The notes: generated from the sequence alone by a model not told the origin. 64,000 bases of DNA from JAWPMT01 sp965601475 (GCA_965601475.1 OZ271832.1:4898001-4962000); one strand, 5' to 3'. Numbered from the stretch's first letter, positions 1-9,049 are shown. Made by a program: numbers and translations.

Positions 1-474
1 CTTAATGTAGATGAAGTGGCAGAGCTGATCATTTCGGGAGATCCCGCGGTCCAGTTGATAGATGTTAGAAGTAACGAAGTATACCCAAGCAATGCATTGC
101 CAGGAGCTATCAACATTCCACTGGACAGTGTGCTATCGGCAAACTTCGAATACCTCTTTGATCAACCCGACAGGCGAAATGTGATCTACAGCGAGAATGA
201 CAAAGCTGCGGCCCAGGTCTGGATGATCGTGAGGCAGCGAGGCTACGGTAGCAACTATCTGATGAAGGGAGGCTTGGAGCACTGGAATCGTACCATATTG
301 AATCCCGAATCTCCAGAAGCTACTGCTTCCAGGGAGGCATTTGACTTGTACGCGAAGCGCTTGGCTTTCAGGCAGTTTTTCACAGGAGCCGAGGCACTAC
401 CGAAAGCGAATGTTCAACCCATTCTGCCTGTCAGAGGTAAAAAGAAACGTCGTGTGGAGGGGGGCTGTTCCTGA
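1..474 (+). CDS. Rhodanese-like domain protein, 5' truncated, no catalytic Cys
   Basis: The reading frame is open from base 1, so the gene begins upstream of the window; the GTG at 16 is probably internal. The fold is recognisable by the LIDVRS motif, the LPGAINIPLD stretch and the C-terminal KGGLEHW. In active rhodaneses the loop after the IVIY-type strand carries the sulfur-accepting cysteine. Here that position reads IYSENDK with a serine (codon 190-192), so classic thiosulfate sulfurtransferase activity is not expected. The protein ends in a basic tail (GKKKRR). It lies 12 bp upstream of a second rhodanese-like gene and probably heads, or continues, an operon with it. Fold assignment is firm; function is unknown. 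Confidence 0.8.
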   Translation, partial: LNVDEVAELIISGDPAVQLIDVRSNEVYPSNALPGAINIPLDSVLSANFEYLFDQPDRRNVIYSENDKAAAQVWMIVRQRGYGSNYLMKGGLEHWNRTILNPESPEATASREAFDLYAKRLAFRQFFTGAEALPKANVQPILPVRGKKKRRVEGGCS

Positions 475-486
475 CCAAACCAAAAT

Positions 487-918
487 ATGAAGCCTATGAA
501 ATCATCATCTGCAAGGCCCTTGGCAATCATTACCTTGTCCCTCTTGGGGTTTTTGTTGATTGTCAGTTTGGTAAGTGAGCGATCAGGATTCAAATTGACA
601 GGCGAGGAGATGCTCGCGGTAGTTTCGGGAAAGAACTACGAGGTAAAGCTTGGTGATTTATCGCAGACAGATAAGGTCCTGTTCCTGGATTTACGAAGCG
701 CGAGGGATTTTGCATTGGCAAATCCTGAGCTTAATGTGATCAACATACCCATCGGTGCAATGCTGGAAGATCAGTACAAAACTGTGTTGGCCAGTGATGC
801 TAAGAAAATCATCCTACCACACGACCCGACGCAAGCGCATCAGGCGTGGATGTTACTCACGCAATTGGGCCACGAGGATATCTATGTGCTTGAGTCTGAT
901 TCGGTACCTCCTAATTGA
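487..918 (+). CDS. Membrane-anchored rhodanese-like protein, no catalytic Cys
   Basis: A 143-residue protein with one N-terminal membrane segment (about residues 12-30, LAIITLSLLGFLLIVSLV) followed by a degenerate rhodanese domain. The FLDLRSARDF motif matches the conserved DVR strand, and VINIPIGAM matches the following loop. The active-site loop reads IILPHDPTQ, with proline where the catalytic cysteine should be, and I see no cysteine in the whole protein. It is probably a binding or scaffold domain facing the periplasm. Together with the upstream gene it makes a tandem of inactive rhodaneses, only 12 bp apart. Confidence 0.7.
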   Translation: MKPMKSSSARPLAIITLSLLGFLLIVSLVSERSGFKLTGEEMLAVVSGKNYEVKLGDLSQTDKVLFLDLRSARDFALANPELNVINIPIGAMLEDQYKTVLASDAKKIILPHDPTQAHQAWMLLTQLGHEDIYVLESDSVPPN

Positions 919-949
919 ACACTGGCACTTCCCAATGGGTTAGCAATCC

Positions 950-1354
950 ATGAATGCCCTTATCTTGGCCCTAATCCTTTTGCCACTATCACAGCAAGAT
1001 CCTTTGCAGCAATTTCGCTGGGAAAACCGATTGGTGATCATAGTGGATGATGAAAGCACATTAGCAGTGGAGCAATTGGAGGCTTTCGACGCTATGTCAG
1101 ATGATATGGCGGTCCGCCACATGAAATTGTTGATTGCAAAAGATAATCACATTTCGGTGGGTGATGAGACCTTTGAAATCCACCAATTGCGAGGCGCTCT
1201 GGGCCTGAAAGATGGGAGATTTCAAGTCATTTTGATCGGCAAGGATGGTGGGATAAAATTTCGATCCGATACCTTCGTCCACCCCAAACAAGTTTTTGAT
1301 CTAGTAGATACTATGCCTATGCGAAGGGCGGAAATGCGTCGAAATAATCCATGA
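950..1354 (+). CDS. DUF4174 domain-containing protein
   Basis: 134 residues with a short hydrophobic N-terminus (possible signal peptide, about residues 2-14). The pattern WENRLVIIVDD, the late VILIGKDGGIKFRSD and the C-terminal DTMPMRRAEMRR are the signature of DUF4174, a thioredoxin-like family of unknown function usually exported to the periplasm. I see no CxxC. The stop codon overlaps the next gene's start in ATGA, so the two are likely translationally coupled. Its position after two inactive rhodaneses suggests a shared but unknown periplasmic task. Confidence 0.75.
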   Translation: MNALILALILLPLSQQDPLQQFRWENRLVIIVDDESTLAVEQLEAFDAMSDDMAVRHMKLLIAKDNHISVGDETFEIHQLRGALGLKDGRFQVILIGKDGGIKFRSDTFVHPKQVFDLVDTMPMRRAEMRRNNP

Positions 1355-2037
1355 GAATTGCTTGCATTGGAGATCTCCATGGTGTGGATCGTTGGAAAGA
1401 GGTGACTGACTTACAGGTAGATCACATCGTATTTGTGGGCGATTACGTGGATTCACACACGCTCTCCGACGAAACGATCCTGAAGAACTTCAAGGAGATT
1501 TTGGCATTCAAGGCGGGTAAACCTGATGAGGTCACGTTGTTACTAGGCAACCATGACATTCACTACCTGTACTTTCCAAAGTTCAGAAGCACCGGCTTTC
1601 GTGATACTATACACGGGGTGCTTCAGGAATTATTCCAATCAAGCCAATCCAGCTTTCTAGCGGGAAGGGCTTTTGGAAATTATATCTTCACCCACGCCGG
1701 ACTATCCAGGCAGTGGGCCACCACTCACCTCGGCCCTAACCTGGGAGCAGGGGAATTAGCTCATCGCCTGAACGCCATGCAAAAAAGCCCCGAAGAGCTC
1801 AACAAACTGGCCGAGATAGGCGTCGCGAGAGGCGGTACCCATGGTTATGGTGGGCCTTTTTGGTGCGACTACAGAAAGGAGTTAGTCCCGGATCCCTATC
1901 CAGGCATAAACCAGGTCGTAGGACATACCCAATCTACCTTTCTTATGAGAAATGAGGTGGGGGGCAACGACCTGATAGATGTCAATTACCTGGCCTACTC
2001 AGAAGAACCCATTTTTATTTTAGAATTAGATGAATAA
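1351..2037 (+). CDS. Calcineurin-like metallophosphoesterase
   Basis: 228 residues, starting in an ATGA overlap with the DUF4174 gene. The metal-binding blocks of the family appear in order: GDLHG (residues 7-11), GDYVDSH (30-36), GNHD (66-69), THAGLS (about 114) and GHTQS (about 193). This spacing is typical of Ser/Thr-phosphatase-type PPP/Apah-like enzymes that use a dinuclear metal centre. No signal peptide is visible, so it should act in the cytoplasm. The substrate (protein phosphate, nucleotide or dinucleotide) cannot be told from sequence. Confidence 0.85.
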   Translation: MRIACIGDLHGVDRWKEVTDLQVDHIVFVGDYVDSHTLSDETILKNFKEILAFKAGKPDEVTLLLGNHDIHYLYFPKFRSTGFRDTIHGVLQELFQSSQSSFLAGRAFGNYIFTHAGLSRQWATTHLGPNLGAGELAHRLNAMQKSPEELNKLAEIGVARGGTHGYGGPFWCDYRKELVPDPYPGINQVVGHTQSTFLMRNEVGGNDLIDVNYLAYSEEPIFILELDE

Positions 2038-2524
2038 GAAAAGAATAAAGCCAGGACCCGGTCAGGAGTCCGTTTGGGACTATCCGCGGCCACCAAAACT
2101 GGAGAAGTTCACCGGACACCTCAGGATCGTTTTTGGAGGAGAGGTCATTATGGACTCCAACAATGCATATAGGGTCCTGGAGACCAGCCACCCTCCTACG
2201 TTTTATATCCCGGAATCGGACTTCAAATCCGGTGTGTTGATCCCTACTCCAGGAAGTTCCTTTTGTGAGTTTAAGGGAACCGCTCACTACTATGATCTGA
2301 AACTCGGAGGCCACATAGCGAGGAAAGTCGCCTGGGGTTATAAGAACCCAAGTCCGGGATTCAAAGACATTGCCAATCACATTTCGGTCTATGCGCATAG
2401 GGTGGATGCCTGCTACGTCAATGACGAGCAGGTTCAGCCCCAGGAAGGTGACTTCTACGGTGGTTGGATCTACTCAAAGGTTGTTGGACCTTTTAAAGGA
2501 TCAGCTGGAACCTGGGGCTGGTGA
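2030..2524 (+). CDS. DUF427 domain-containing protein
   Basis: 164 residues, overlapping the upstream phosphatase by 8 bases. The conserved DUF427 pattern is complete: VFGGEVIMDSNNAYRVLETSHPP, then SFCEFKGTAHYYD, ISVYAHRVDACYVN and a C-terminal GGWIYSKVVGPFKG. The family is a small beta-barrel fold of uncertain function, sometimes found with nucleotide or lipid-modifying enzymes. It is the last gene of the five-gene plus-strand run, ending 2 bp from the convergent permease gene, with no clear terminator between. Confidence 0.85.
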   Translation: MNKKRIKPGPGQESVWDYPRPPKLEKFTGHLRIVFGGEVIMDSNNAYRVLETSHPPTFYIPESDFKSGVLIPTPGSSFCEFKGTAHYYDLKLGGHIARKVAWGYKNPSPGFKDIANHISVYAHRVDACYVNDEQVQPQEGDFYGGWIYSKVVGPFKGSAGTWGW

Positions 2525-2526
2525 AG

Positions 2527-4908
2527 TCATTCGTATCGCAACGATCTGACCGGATTGGCTAACGCAGCAGCCAAAATTCTGGAGATCGATGTCGCCAATG
2601 AAATCATCACAACAAGTACCATCGGAGCCAGGAAAGTGAGCAGGTCGAAGGGCTTGTAGTAATCAAAGATCGAACTTATCATCAATTCAGTGACGTAATA
2701 CCCGGAGACCAACCCAAGCACTGACCCTATTGCCATGATGATCAGAAAGGGCTTATTGATCATGTATAGTATTTGGGGTATAGGGGCTCCCAAGACTTTT
2801 CTGATACCGATCTCCTTTATGCGCTTCATGATGTTGAGCGAGACAAGGGTGAACAATCCCAAGGCAGACAGCACAACTGAGAGCACCGCCATGAAGCCAA
2901 ACACGATTACGATATTGTTATTAACCTCCTTGGCCATTCGGATAATGCCCAGTTGGTCCTGGAAGAACCCCTGGAACGTTCGATTGGGGATTTTAGCGGT
3001 CCATTCTGTTTCAAGATCCGCATAAATTCCCTTGAGCTTGTCCGGTGCCGCCTTAGCTACCAGGAAGTACCTGCGGTCGTCCTTGGCAAGCCTGATGCCG
3101 TAAGGTTGTACTTCGTTCCAGAATCCGTGCTGGTGAAAGTCTTTGGCAACACCGATTATTGTCAGTTTAGTACTGTCGTCGATGGTTATACGCTTTCCGA
3201 TCGGGTCTTTCCAGCCAAATTCACCAGCCAATCTTTCGTTTACGATGAGTGCATTTTCTTGATCGGATTGCTTCAAGTTGGGATCAAACCATCGACCGGC
3301 CACCATTTTCAATTCCATCACTTCTTTGTAATTGGCACCCAGATTCATCATCATGGATTCAATCTTCTGACCTGCATGTTCCAGGGTCTGGGAGTAGTCC
3401 CCTCTGCCCAGGTGATTCCCGGAATCCGAATACCCGTCAATATCTGGGTGGCTTCTGAAAAAGGGCTCCATTTTGGCGAAGTCCGTGGCATTCTCGACCT
3501 GTATCCCTACAAGGCGGTCCCGATTGAAGCCTACATCCGCTTCGTCCTGAAAGTGGGCGTTTTGGATGAATGCAAACCCGCAGAATAGGGTCATCACCGT
3601 CAATACATACTGAAAGCCCAAAAGGAAGCGGGAGAACCTGCTTGAGCCTGAAATTTTCAAAGAACCGCGTAAAATCTGCACTGGATTGAAAGCACTCACA
3701 TACAAAGAAGGGTATGATCCCGCGATGACCGAGGTGAGCAACAGCATACCAATCAGGAATAGATAAAAAGCATATCCCGCGCGAAAGTCCAGGTTCAGCT
3801 CAACACCTTCCCACAAAGCCCCATATTCCGGGACAACATAGTTGGAGAATACGAGCGATACGAGGACAGCAATGAAGCAGATCAATAGGTTTTCCCCCAT
3901 GAACTGGAGTACCAATTGGAATCTACTTCCGCCCATAGTCTTTCGCACGCCGATCTCCTTAAGCCGTTTGTTGGCCATAGCCAGGGAGGTATTGGTGAAG
4001 TTGAAGCAGGCAATCAAGAGCATGAGTAGTGCCATAACCGGAGGTCCTATCACAGCGGCGATGTGCATACCGCCACCTATCCAGTTGGCGTAGATTTTTG
4101 ATGTCGTTCCGGCAAATTCCTCGTAGGGCATGAGCGAGTACTTGGCAATCTTCCAATCCTCTCTCGCTTCATTCTGTACCGCCACATAGTTCTGAAGGAG
4201 ACGTTCAACTTCCCTGGCCTCCTCTGGACTGCTGATTTGAAAGAACGTGGCAGCGATGAAGTTATCCCAGACATTTCTATCATAATCGTTTAAGGTGAAA
4301 TAGTTGTCGTAGAGGCTTATTAGGTCGAAATCCATGGTACTATTTGCTGGAACTTCCTTCAAAACGCCTGCCACCAAATAAGTCACCTCCTTGTCGCTGT
4401 CGCTGATCAACGTAATGGATTCGCCGATGGGGTTTTGCTCCGCGAAATAGACTTCTGCCGTCTGTTTGGATAAGAATATACTTCTGGGATCACTCAGCAA
4501 ATCAGCATTCCCCGACTCCAGAGGGAACGTAAACATTTCGAAAAAACCTTCTTCCACAAAAGCCACTACTTTCGAAAGGACTTTGTCACCTTTCTTTACT
4601 GTGAGCCTTGGATTGTTGAGTCGAACAGACCTGTTGATGGCACTGATGTCCTGGCTAGCTGCTTCACCCAATGCTATAGGGTTCATGCCAAAGGTTGTGA
4701 ATCCATTATCAGAAGATTTATGGATATGCACTTTATAGATCTCATCAATGTTTTCATGAAATTCGTCATACCCCAACGCAAAAGAGGAGTTGAAATACGC
4801 GACTGTACAAGTTGTCAGTGCCAGGGCCAGCCCCAACACATTGATGAAGAGGTAGAAGTTATTCTTTAGCAGGTTTCTGACGGAGATGAGGAAGTAATTT
4901 CTGAACAT
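2527..4908 (-). CDS. FtsX-like ABC transporter permease (MacB-type, duplicated)
   Basis: About 793 residues in the duplicated MacB_PCD-FtsX layout seen in Bacteroidota: an N-terminal membrane helix, a large periplasmic domain, three helices, then a second helix/periplasmic/FtsX unit. Both halves carry the diagnostic loop: KEIGVRKTMGG in the first and KEIGIRKVLGA in the second. The start at 4908 (MFRNYFLISVRN) matches the usual family N-terminus; an in-frame ATG at 4929 adds seven residues. No ABC ATPase gene is adjacent, so it must use one encoded elsewhere. The substrate is unknown; relatives take part in lipoprotein, peptide or macrolide export. It resembles the permease at 60741-63122. Confidence 0.88.
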   Translation of the reverse strand: MFRNYFLISVRNLLKNNFYLFINVLGLALALTTCTVAYFNSSFALGYDEFHENIDEIYKVHIHKSSDNGFTTFGMNPIALGEAASQDISAINRSVRLNNPRLTVKKGDKVLSKVVAFVEEGFFEMFTFPLESGNADLLSDPRSIFLSKQTAEVYFAEQNPIGESITLISDSDKEVTYLVAGVLKEVPANSTMDFDLISLYDNYFTLNDYDRNVWDNFIAATFFQISSPEEAREVERLLQNYVAVQNEAREDWKIAKYSLMPYEEFAGTTSKIYANWIGGGMHIAAVIGPPVMALLMLLIACFNFTNTSLAMANKRLKEIGVRKTMGGSRFQLVLQFMGENLLICFIAVLVSLVFSNYVVPEYGALWEGVELNLDFRAGYAFYLFLIGMLLLTSVIAGSYPSLYVSAFNPVQILRGSLKISGSSRFSRFLLGFQYVLTVMTLFCGFAFIQNAHFQDEADVGFNRDRLVGIQVENATDFAKMEPFFRSHPDIDGYSDSGNHLGRGDYSQTLEHAGQKIESMMMNLGANYKEVMELKMVAGRWFDPNLKQSDQENALIVNERLAGEFGWKDPIGKRITIDDSTKLTIIGVAKDFHQHGFWNEVQPYGIRLAKDDRRYFLVAKAAPDKLKGIYADLETEWTAKIPNRTFQGFFQDQLGIIRMAKEVNNNIVIVFGFMAVLSVVLSALGLFTLVSLNIMKRIKEIGIRKVLGAPIPQILYMINKPFLIIMAIGSVLGLVSGYYVTELMISSIFDYYKPFDLLTFLAPMVLVVMISLATSISRILAAALANPVRSLRYE

Positions 4909-4954
4909 GGTGAAGGCTTTGGTCTCCATTTTACCAATTGGGTGCCAGGATTAT

Positions 4955-4983
4955 CAAATATCTGTTATTCAGTGGTTTACAAA
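4955..4983 (-). promoter_or_regulatory. Candidate Bacteroidota promoter for the FtsX-like permease
   Basis: Read on the minus strand, a TTTG lies 17 bases before GATATTTG, one mismatch from the Bacteroidota -7 consensus TAnnTTTG. Transcription would start near 4948, leaving a short leader to the ATG at 4929 or 4908. This is pattern matching only. Confidence 0.3.
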
Positions 4984-5181
4984 ATGATACAGTGGAATCT
5001 TAACGTCCGCTATCGTACAGATTGACCCAGGCCGAACACTTTTTGTAGTCTCGATTTATGGCCGTTGTGAACTGCCAAAATTCATGGGTTAGCCTAACGA
5101 GAATCAGCCACCTAAATTACCGGAGGGGCTACTTTCACCTTGACCCGAATGGGCCGAATTCATCTTGCCGAAAAACCAAAA

Positions 5182-5664
5182 ATGGATTTACAGAAAACTG
5201 AAAACAGAATTGTATGGCCAACGGTCGTCCTAAGGATCTTTATCGGGTGGCATTTCTTGTACGAAGGTGTTACCAAGGTGTATAATCCGGCTTGGACATC
5301 CAAAGGTTATTTGCTCAGCGCCGACGGATTTATGGATGGGTTTTACCAATGGTTAGCTTCGGATTCACTGGTCGGAGTGGTTGATGCACTCAACATTGGG
5401 GCACTCCTATTTGTAGGGGCCACGCTGATACTCGGGATTTACGAGCGAGCAGGTAGTTTGGCGGGTTTTGCACTGCTGATGCTCTACTATTTTGCGCACC
5501 CGGCATTTCCTTGGTTGCAGCAAGGGCCAACAGAGGGTAACTACTGGTTGATCAATAAGAACCTGGTTGAAGCGGCGGCTTTGATGGTACTCTACATGCT
5601 ACCCACCGGAAGACATTTCGGCCTGGAAATCCTGCTCGTCAAAAAACAAATAAAAACATCTTAA
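5182..5664 (+). CDS. DoxX family membrane protein
   Basis: About 160 residues with four predicted membrane helices, beginning with VVLRIFIGWHFLYEGVTKV, the typical DoxX first helix with conserved GWHFLYEG. The family includes quinol-oxidase subunits and poorly understood membrane proteins. The ATG at 5182 follows an A-rich stretch and gives the usual family N-terminus; TTG at 5140 and ATG at 5149 are alternatives. Two bases separate it from the next gene, an exported oxidoreductase, so the two are probably co-transcribed; DoxX might connect that enzyme to membrane electron flow, which is speculation. Confidence 0.8.
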   Translation: MDLQKTENRIVWPTVVLRIFIGWHFLYEGVTKVYNPAWTSKGYLLSADGFMDGFYQWLASDSLVGVVDALNIGALLFVGATLILGIYERAGSLAGFALLMLYYFAHPAFPWLQQGPTEGNYWLINKNLVEAAALMVLYMLPTGRHFGLEILLVKKQIKTS

Positions 5665-5666
5665 AC

Positions 5667-7283
5667 ATGCCGTGGACTAGAAGAGAAATTTTGAAAGGTC
5701 TTGGTGGGATTCCGATCCTGGGCGCTGCCTGGACTGCCGGCAGCATACACACTACAAGGAAGCGATCGGAAAAAGCTGCCCTGTTGGAAAAACTACAGAT
5801 TGATGCAGCGGTTCCTAGGGAAACGGGACCAATGGACGGAGACGCCATTCGAGTCGGCATTGTTGGGTTTGGTATTCGCGGCAAGCAATTGTGCAGGTCT
5901 TTGGGGTTTGCGACAAACGATTGGCTGCTCGCCATGAAGGACGCAAACGCAGCCAATAGCCGTGATACCCGACTTAGCGAGTTTCTTGATCAGGAGGACC
6001 TAAATGTGAAACTGACGGGAATTTGCGATGTCTTCGATGTTCAGGCTCAGATAGCACTTGATTCCTTCAGTACTGAGGATAATCGTATCAAACGCTACCG
6101 TACGCATACTGAGATGATTGAAAGCGGCGAGATAGATGCCATCATCATCGCCACTCCCGATCACTGGCACGCGCCCATGGCGATTGACGCGCTTAAAGCT
6201 GGTATCCATGTCTACGTGGAGAAGCCCATGACGCATACGATAGCCGAAACATACGAGCTAAAGGCAGCAGCTGAAAATACCAGGGCGGTTTTTGCAGTAG
6301 GGCATCAGCATAGACAAACACAGAGTTTCCTGACAGCCAGGGAAATCGTGAATGAGGGTGTTTTGGGGCATGTTTCGTTGATTTCCACCCACACCAACCG
6401 TAATGACGACAACGGAGCCTGGCAATATGATATACACCAACGAGCCAACGCCAAGTCCATAGATTGGGACTTGTTTCTTGGTCCTGCTCCAAACGTTCCA
6501 TTCAATAAGGAGCATTTCTTCAGATGGAGGAAGTGGTGGGCCTATGGTTCGGGACTTTCCGGTGATCTGATGACCCATGACTATGACAGGCTGAATTGCG
6601 TGCTTAATATGGGAATTCCAAGGTCCGTAACGGCTTCGGGAGGTATCTACACGCACAAGGATGGACGCAATGTCCCCGATGTGATGCAGATCAATATGGA
6701 ATTTCCAAATTACACGACAGGTACCAGCCAAAAGCCAGGTAAGGAAGGCGGAATGACTTTCGTTTACAGTGCTACCTTGGGTAATCAGTACAGTCGACCT
6801 ACCGTTTTGATGGGCCACGATGGCACGATGGAACTAGGCAATCGACTGACCGTATGGGCTGACCGTGGATCCACGCGATATGCCCAACTCTTCGAAGAAG
6901 AACGGATAAGTCCCAATGTTCCCATTTATCAATACGATCCTGCCGCCGATGCCGTGGATGGCGTGACCTCGGCAACAGCCCAATACTTTGCCGACAAAGG
7001 ACTCCTTTGGACCTACGTCGATGGCAAGCGAGTGGATTCTACCTTCTTGCACCTACGAGAGTGGCTCAGCTGCATTCGCAACGGTGGCAGTCCGAGTTGT
7101 GGCATCAAAGAGGGTTTTGATGAGGCCATAAGTGCACATATGGGTGGATTGGCCTATAAGCTGGATCGCACCATCTATTGGGATCACAAAGCGCAGGAGA
7201 TAGTTCCGATTCCGGGAATTGACCTGGACGAAGTATTACTCAAAAATCAAGAAAAATATCAGATGGCAAGTCAAGTGACTTGA
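5667..7283 (+). CDS. Gfo/Idh/MocA family oxidoreductase with Tat-type N-terminus
   Basis: 538 residues. The N-terminus TRREILKG followed by a hydrophobic stretch resembles a twin-arginine export signal. The Rossmann glycine motif is GFGIRG (67-72) and the family signature EKP sits at 185-187, followed by a C-terminal substrate domain with the conserved TPDHWHAP before it. Such enzymes carry tightly bound NAD(P) and oxidise or epimerise sugars; some are GH109-like glycosidases. Tat export fits a folded cofactor-bearing enzyme. It follows DoxX by 2 bp and precedes the stress/polyphosphate pair by 25 bp. The sugar substrate cannot be assigned. Confidence 0.87.
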   Translation: MPWTRREILKGLGGIPILGAAWTAGSIHTTRKRSEKAALLEKLQIDAAVPRETGPMDGDAIRVGIVGFGIRGKQLCRSLGFATNDWLLAMKDANAANSRDTRLSEFLDQEDLNVKLTGICDVFDVQAQIALDSFSTEDNRIKRYRTHTEMIESGEIDAIIIATPDHWHAPMAIDALKAGIHVYVEKPMTHTIAETYELKAAAENTRAVFAVGHQHRQTQSFLTAREIVNEGVLGHVSLISTHTNRNDDNGAWQYDIHQRANAKSIDWDLFLGPAPNVPFNKEHFFRWRKWWAYGSGLSGDLMTHDYDRLNCVLNMGIPRSVTASGGIYTHKDGRNVPDVMQINMEFPNYTTGTSQKPGKEGGMTFVYSATLGNQYSRPTVLMGHDGTMELGNRLTVWADRGSTRYAQLFEEERISPNVPIYQYDPAADAVDGVTSATAQYFADKGLLWTYVDGKRVDSTFLHLREWLSCIRNGGSPSCGIKEGFDEAISAHMGGLAYKLDRTIYWDHKAQEIVPIPGIDLDEVLLKNQEKYQMASQVT

Positions 7284-7308
7284 AGATACAACCCAAAATT
7301 CGACAGTA

Positions 7309-8166
7309 ATGAATAAGATTCTAGTACCCACAGATTTTTCCGAGTTGTCGCAGCAGGCATTGGACTTTGCCGTGGATATGGCACGTTATGCTGTAGCCGA
7401 GGTTCAAGCAGTTCATTTCGTGCAGGTAGCGACCGAGGAGGTGACACTGGTCACTGCGGATACGGCCGTAGTCGGAACTACAGAGGAGTCCCTTTACAAC
7501 ATTCAATTGATGCGTACCAACAAGCAAAAGCTCGACAAGATCGTAGCGAAGTACGAGGAAAGCGGTGTGACTGTGACAGCAGAGCTGGCAGGGGGTGGAT
7601 TCCTGAATGGCATAAAGCACTTCACCAAAAAGTATGATACCAGTATGGTCATTATGGGAACATCCGGTGAACAGAATATCGAGGAATTCTTCTCTGGAAA
7701 CCATACCGAACAGTTGATAGAGCACCTCGGTATTCCGGTGATTTCCATGAAACAGCCGGTACTTTACGGCAAGGTCCGGGATATTATGCTGGCAGTAGAC
7801 CTCAAAGAGCAATATTCCCCATCCGCTCTGAGGAAAATGAAGGACGCTTTATTAAATTTCAATGCGAAAATCCATTTTGTCTCGGTGATTAAGCCTGACG
7901 ATAAGGATAAGTCCAGTCACCACAAGCAGTTGGAGCTGTTGGCCCAAAGGATGCATCTGACAGAAGCTGAACTTCACATGATAGAAGCTGAAAACGTGGA
8001 GCAAGCGCTGAAGGACTATGCCGTGAAGGCCGGGGCGGGTACAATCGCTGTATTGTCTGAGGCAAAATCTGGCTTGTGGAGATTTATCCAGAGTTCATTG
8101 GCGATGCATTTGAGCAAGGATTTTGATATTCCAATTATGACATTGAATAAGAGATTCTACGAGTGA
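7309..8166 (+). CDS. Universal stress protein, tandem UspA domains
   Basis: 285 residues made of two Usp domains (about 1-150 and 152-285). The first opens with KILVPTDFSELS and ends in a nucleotide-binding-like motif: MGTSG, nine residues, then GN (G2xG9xG with Asn instead of Ser/Thr), followed by IPVISM. The second (DIMLAVDLKE... IPIMTLNK) lacks a clear glycine motif and is probably non-binding. The protein is cytoplasmic. Its stop codon overlaps the GTG of the PPK2 gene, which suggests translational coupling and a joint role in energy or starvation stress. Confidence 0.9.
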   Translation: MNKILVPTDFSELSQQALDFAVDMARYAVAEVQAVHFVQVATEEVTLVTADTAVVGTTEESLYNIQLMRTNKQKLDKIVAKYEESGVTVTAELAGGGFLNGIKHFTKKYDTSMVIMGTSGEQNIEEFFSGNHTEQLIEHLGIPVISMKQPVLYGKVRDIMLAVDLKEQYSPSALRKMKDALLNFNAKIHFVSVIKPDDKDKSSHHKQLELLAQRMHLTEAELHMIEAENVEQALKDYAVKAGAGTIAVLSEAKSGLWRFIQSSLAMHLSKDFDIPIMTLNKRFYE

Positions 8167-8975
8167 ATCATAAGAAAGAAACTGATGTCCACGGATCACG
8201 TGGAATGAACAAATCAAGTTACGACAAGCACATCAAGGAGCTCAATGTAAGACTCGTCCATTTACAGCAATGGGTGAAAAAAGAGGGTCTGAAGGTGCTT
8301 GTCCTTTTTGAAGGCCGTGATGCTTCCGGAAAGGGAGGTGTGATCAAAAGGATCACAGCACCGCTGAACCCACGAGTATGTAGGGTGGTCGCCTTGGGAG
8401 TACCCACTGAAAAGGAGAAGACGCAATGGTATTTTCAGCGATATGCGGAGCATTTGCCCTCCGCCGGGGAAATTGTCCTTTTTGATCGTAGTTGGTACAA
8501 TCGGGCAGGTGTGGAGCGTGTGATGGGATTCTGCACCGACGCAGAGTATGAGGAGTTTCTGCGGTCCTGCCCTGAGTTTGAGCGGATGCTTGTGAGGTCT
8601 GGTATTATTCTGATCAAATACTGGTTTTCGGTGAGCGATGAGGAACAGGAACGCCGATTTCAAGAGCGAATCACCAATCCGGTTAAGAGCTGGAAATTCA
8701 GTGCCATGGACCTCAAGTCACGGGAGAAATGGCTGGAGTATTCAAAAGCCAAGGACATGATGTTTGCACATACTGATACCAAGCAGTGCCCCTGGCATGT
8801 GGTCAACGGTGATGACAAGAAGCGAGCAAGACTCAACTGTATTCATCACTTCCTGAGTTTGGTTCCTCACAAACCGTTTGTGCCTGAGTACTTTGAGCTT
8901 CCCCCAATACCGCAACACAAAGGTTATGTCAGGCCACCAATGGAATATCAGACCTTTATTCCTGATGTTTACTAG
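8163..8975 (+). CDS. Polyphosphate kinase 2 family protein (PPK2)
   Basis: 270 residues, one PPK2 domain. Walker A is GRDASGKGG (51-59); Walker B is LFDRSWYNRAG with D108; the lid-like ERRFQERITNPVKSWKFS region follows. PPK2 enzymes transfer phosphate between polyphosphate and nucleoside di- or monophosphates in the cytoplasm. The single-domain length fits class I (ADP/GDP phosphorylating) or class III; I cannot decide. The chosen start is a GTG overlapping the Usp stop; an ATG at 8205 is a good alternative and leaves the domain intact. The next gene starts after a 126-bp gap. Confidence 0.92.
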   Translation: MNHKKETDVHGSRGMNKSSYDKHIKELNVRLVHLQQWVKKEGLKVLVLFEGRDASGKGGVIKRITAPLNPRVCRVVALGVPTEKEKTQWYFQRYAEHLPSAGEIVLFDRSWYNRAGVERVMGFCTDAEYEEFLRSCPEFERMLVRSGIILIKYWFSVSDEEQERRFQERITNPVKSWKFSAMDLKSREKWLEYSKAKDMMFAHTDTKQCPWHVVNGDDKKRARLNCIHHFLSLVPHKPFVPEYFELPPIPQHKGYVRPPMEYQTFIPDVY

Positions 8976-9049
8976 CCTTCGGTCGGACTAAATAAATGCC
9001 GTCCATCTTCTAAAAGGTCTGCAAATCGCAGTTCTCTGTCAATTCAGGG

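Noticed and set aside
2953..3588. Plus-strand open frame (211 codons) opposite the FtsX-like permease
   Set aside because: Antisense shadow of a well-supported permease; composition not protein-like.
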